A DNA stretch of 8,604 bases from Chloroflexota bacterium (GTDB lineage: Bacteria; Chloroflexota; Dehalococcoidia; Dehalococcoidales; RBG-16-60-22). Shown here in pieces: positions 6,844-8,604 of the stretch. The notes beneath the pieces were generated by a model, which worked only from the letters and a program-made list of their open reading frames with translations, did not search any database and was not told the DNA's origin. Position 1 is the stretch's first letter; every line of letters starts with the position of its first letter. The position numbers were made by a program, and so were the translations under genes. Where the stretch lies: assembly GCA_022574315.1 (NCBI GenBank), contig JACZSH010000063.1, positions 1 to 8,604 on the forward strand. Direction: 5' to 3'.

Positions 6844-7857
6844 TTAACTGACGGGCATTGTGGCACGGGATACGCCGGCTGAGGCCATGATTCTCTCTTC
6901 AATTTCGGCGGCAAGTTCAGAGTTCTGCGCCAGGTATTCCTTGGCGCTCTCCCTGCCCTGCCCCAGGCGGATTTCACCGTAAGAGAGAAAGGCTCCGGCT
7001 TTTTTAATTACCTCATGCTCCACGCCCAGATCAATCAGGTTGCCCTCTCGGCTTATGCCGTGGTCAAACATGATATCGAATTCCGCGGTCCGGAACGGAG
7101 GGGCAACCTTGTTTTTGACAACCCGCGCTTTTATCCGGCTGCCTATGGCCGTATTACCCTGTTTTATTGTTTCCGCACGCCTTAAATCAATCCTCACCGA
7201 GCTGTAGAACTTTAACGCCCGGCCACCCGGTGTCACCTCGGGGTTACCGAAGACAATGCCAATCTTCTCCCTGAGCTGGTTGATAAATATTACCGCCGTC
7301 CCCGACCGGCTGATTGCCGCCGCCAGTTTTCTCAGCGCCTGTGACATCAGGCGGGCCTGCAAACCGACATGAGCGTCTCCCATTTCCCCCTCAATCTCCG
7401 CCCTCGGCACCAGCGCCGCCACACTGTCAATCACAATCACATCAACCGCGCCGCTCCTCACCAGGGCTTCCGTTATCTCCAGCGCCTGTTCCCCGGTATC
7501 GGGCTGGGAAATGAGCATCTCGTCAATGTTCACACCGCACTTGGCCGCGTAAGCAGGGTCTAACGCGTGCTCGACATCAATATAGGCAACCGTACCTCCT
7601 TGCTTTTGCGCTTCAGCGATTACGTGCTGGCCCAGCGTGGTCTTCCCCGATGACTCCGGACCGAATATTTCCGTGATTCTTCCCCGCGGGATACCACCTA
7701 TGCCCAGGGCTATGTCCAGAGTCAGTGAACCGCTGGATATAGCCGCTAACTCCTGAATTATGGGCGACTCCCCCAGCTTCATGATGGAACCTTTGCCAAA
7801 CCGCTTCTCGATTTGGCCAATCGCCAGTTCTAGCGCCTTACTTCTCTCTGTGGTCAT
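6844..7857 (-). CDS. recA: RecA recombinase
   Basis: RecA is the ATP-dependent strand-exchange protein for homologous recombination and the SOS co-protease. From the preferred start it has 337 residues. Walker A is GPESSGKT at 66-73, the catalytic glutamate is E96 in IDVEHALDP, and Walker B is VIVID at about 140-144. The DNA-binding loop region contains the family signature FINQLREKIG at 191-200 with the adjoining NPEVTPGG segment. The C-terminal domain (from about 270) is complete but has few acidic residues at the very end. An in-frame ATG at 7875 would add six residues but lacks a ribosome-binding site. The ATG at 7857 is preceded by AAGG six bases upstream, so it is preferred. It has its own candidate promoter upstream and a terminator downstream. 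No inserted intein is present. Confidence 0.98.
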   Translation of the reverse strand: MTTERSKALELAIGQIEKRFGKGSIMKLGESPIIQELAAISSGSLTLDIALGIGGIPRGRITEIFGPESSGKTTLGQHVIAEAQKQGGTVAYIDVEHALDPAYAAKCGVNIDEMLISQPDTGEQALEITEALVRSGAVDVIVIDSVAALVPRAEIEGEMGDAHVGLQARLMSQALRKLAAAISRSGTAVIFINQLREKIGIVFGNPEVTPGGRALKFYSSVRIDLRRAETIKQGNTAIGSRIKARVVKNKVAPPFRTAEFDIMFDHGISREGNLIDLGVEHEVIKKAGAFLSYGEIRLGQGRESAKEYLAQNSELAAEIEERIMASAGVSRATMPVS

Positions 7858-7875
7858 TTTCCACCTTACCCGCAT

Positions 7876-7924
7876 AATAACATAACCATTTTATTAAAAC
7901 AATAAAAATCGTGAATGACATAAC
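7876..7924 (-). repeat. 11-base direct repeat bracketing the recA promoter
   Basis: The minus strand carries GTTATGTCATT (7924-7914) and GTTATGTTATT (7886-7876), matching at ten of eleven positions with 38 bases from start to start. One copy abuts the -35-like box and the other covers the expected transcription start. They could be operator half-sites for a recA regulator, or a coincidence of AT-rich sequence. I see no Gram-positive-type LexA box (GAAC-N4-GTTC) nearby. Confidence 0.35.
7888..7915 (-). promoter_or_regulatory. candidate recA promoter
   Basis: On the minus strand, a TTCACG -35-like box (7915-7910) and a TAAAAT -10-like box (7893-7888) are separated by 16 bases. Transcription would start near 7881, giving a leader of roughly 25 bases before the ATG at 7857. 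The -10 matches the consensus at five of six positions and the -35 at four. The region is conspicuously AT-rich compared with its surroundings. Confidence 0.5.
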
Positions 7925-7998
7925 TTCTTTTTTCTTCTCCCCACCCGGTGAAAAAGACGAAAAATGCGGCCCGGATTGCCCGCTGCGCCGCACCGGAT

Positions 7999-8027
7999 TT
8001 GACCCCTCCACCCCCATCCTGTATAGT
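7999..8027 (+). promoter_or_regulatory. sigma-70-type promoter for the HAD phosphatase gene
   Basis: TTGACC (7999-8004) and TATAGT (8022-8027) are separated by exactly 17 bases. Each box matches the consensus at five of six positions. Transcription would begin near 8033-8035, about 65 bases before the preferred start codon. It is divergent from recA, whose candidate promoter lies about 85 bases away on the other strand. Confidence 0.7.
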
Positions 8028-8038
8028 GAAAATAAGCT

Positions 8039-8055
8039 GCCGGCTTCACGCCGGC
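8039..8055 (+). other. GC-rich hairpin in the 5' leader of the HAD gene
   Basis: GCCGGC (8039-8044) and GCCGGC (8050-8055) form a six-base-pair stem around a TTCAC loop, a few bases after the predicted transcription start. There is no T-run, so it is not a terminator. It might protect the 5' end of the message. It also lies just before the alternative ATG at 8058, making initiation there less likely. Confidence 0.45.
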
Positions 8056-8099
8056 CGATGGCCACCCCGGAAAAAGAAGGACAGGAGCCGTCTATCCGC

Positions 8100-8604
8100 A
8101 TGCCGTTAAATAATACCAAAACCATCATCCAGTGCGATTTTGACAGCACCATCATCGCCGAAGACATCAGCTTCATGATTCTCGACGCCTTCGCCGACAG
8201 TATCTGGAGAGACTTCCTCGAAGAGTACCGCGCCGGCCGGATGCCGGTCGGCGACTTTAACAGCCGCTCCTTCACCATGGTCAAAGCCGACGAAAAGACC
8301 CTGCTCGACTATATACTGGTGCAAAGCGGTGTCAAAATCCGGCCCGGCTTCATCGAACTGCTCGACTACTGCGCCGGAAAAGACTTTGACTTTGTCGTCG
8401 TCAGCAACGGCCTGAGCTTCTACATCGAGGCGATTCTAAAAAACGCCGGACTGAAAAATATCGAAGTGCACGCCGCGGAAACTCAATTCAGCCCTGGCGG
8501 CCTCAAGGTACAGTACATCGGGCCGGACGGTCAGGAAATACAGGACGGCTTCAAGCAGACCTACACCGAGCTGTTCCTGGGCCGGGGCTACCGCATTGTC
8601 TATA
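8100..8604 (+). CDS. HAD-superfamily phosphatase, MtnX-like, C-terminus cut by window edge
   Basis: This is a haloacid dehalogenase-type phosphatase of the HAD-IB/MtnX-like group. MtnX dephosphorylates a methionine-salvage intermediate, but relatives act on other small phosphates, so the substrate is open. 168 residues are visible. Motif I is CDFDSTI with nucleophile D13 and general acid D15. A helical cap follows at about residues 20-80. Motif II is VVSNG with S102, and motif III is the lysine K152 in DGFKQTY. Motif IV (acidic pair) should follow just past the right edge after RGYRIVY. The ATG at 8100 is preferred because motif I then lies at the usual distance, although the AGGAG at 8083-8087 is a rather distant 12 bases upstream. 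An in-frame ATG at 8058 would add 14 residues with no good ribosome-binding site. The gene is divergent from recA with its own promoter, and no neighbouring methionine-salvage gene is visible. Confidence 0.88.
   Translation, partial: MPLNNTKTIIQCDFDSTIIAEDISFMILDAFADSIWRDFLEEYRAGRMPVGDFNSRSFTMVKADEKTLLDYILVQSGVKIRPGFIELLDYCAGKDFDFVVVSNGLSFYIEAILKNAGLKNIEVHAAETQFSPGGLKVQYIGPDGQEIQDGFKQTYTELFLGRGYRIVY

Noticed and set aside
7858..8099. Gram-positive or Escherichia coli type LexA operator upstream of recA
   Set aside because: Neither GAAC-N4-GTTC nor CTGT-N8-ACAG in a convincing form was found on reading both strands of this interval.
7838..8284. Open minus-strand frame of about 148 codons upstream of recA
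   Set aside because: It runs antisense through the HAD gene, across both candidate promoters and into the recA start in another frame. It has no recognisable domain or ribosome-binding site, so it is a chance frame.

Overview
The window is bacterial, gene-dense and almost entirely on the minus strand. I recognise no tRNA, rRNA, CRISPR array or insertion sequence. It reads as two unrelated chromosomal pieces joined inside one reading frame at about 3183-3203.

Left piece (1 to about 3190, minus strand, transcribed right to left): the last third of the actin-like shape protein MreB, a small secreted protein with an SLH-like pattern, a soluble GAF-PAS histidine kinase, and an NtrC-type sigma-54 response regulator that runs off the left edge. 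The kinase and regulator genes overlap by four bases (TTGA), so they look translationally coupled. I cannot name the host of this piece with confidence. An Armatimonadota-like bacterium is a weak guess from the secreted protein next to mreB.

Right piece (about 3190 to 8604): recA, recX, rny (RNase Y), ymdB and the first two thirds of a PHP-domain phosphoesterase, all minus strand and tightly packed, with a divergent plus-strand HAD-family phosphatase that runs off the right edge. This order and the protein styles suggest a Chloroflexota (Dehalococcoidia-like) bacterium, as an inference from memory. recA has its own candidate promoter. A strong terminator-like hairpin follows recA, so recX-rny-ymdB-PHP is probably expressed by read-through or from a separate start. 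The set combines recombination (RecA and its modulator RecX) with RNA turnover (membrane endonuclease RNase Y, phosphodiesterase YmdB, PHP phosphoesterase).

The most notable feature is the join: the PHP protein loses its C-terminal third and continues in frame into the MreB C-terminus, at a point where both families carry a similar Ala-Glu-x-Val/Ile-Lys segment. The simplest reading is a chimeric assembly at a short similarity, and the ORF across it should not be taken as a real fusion protein without read-level support. Other points worth attention are a His-Asp pair where the regulator should have the Asp-Glu of Walker B, a GTAA-loop terminator between recA and recX, and a direct repeat bracketing the recA promoter.
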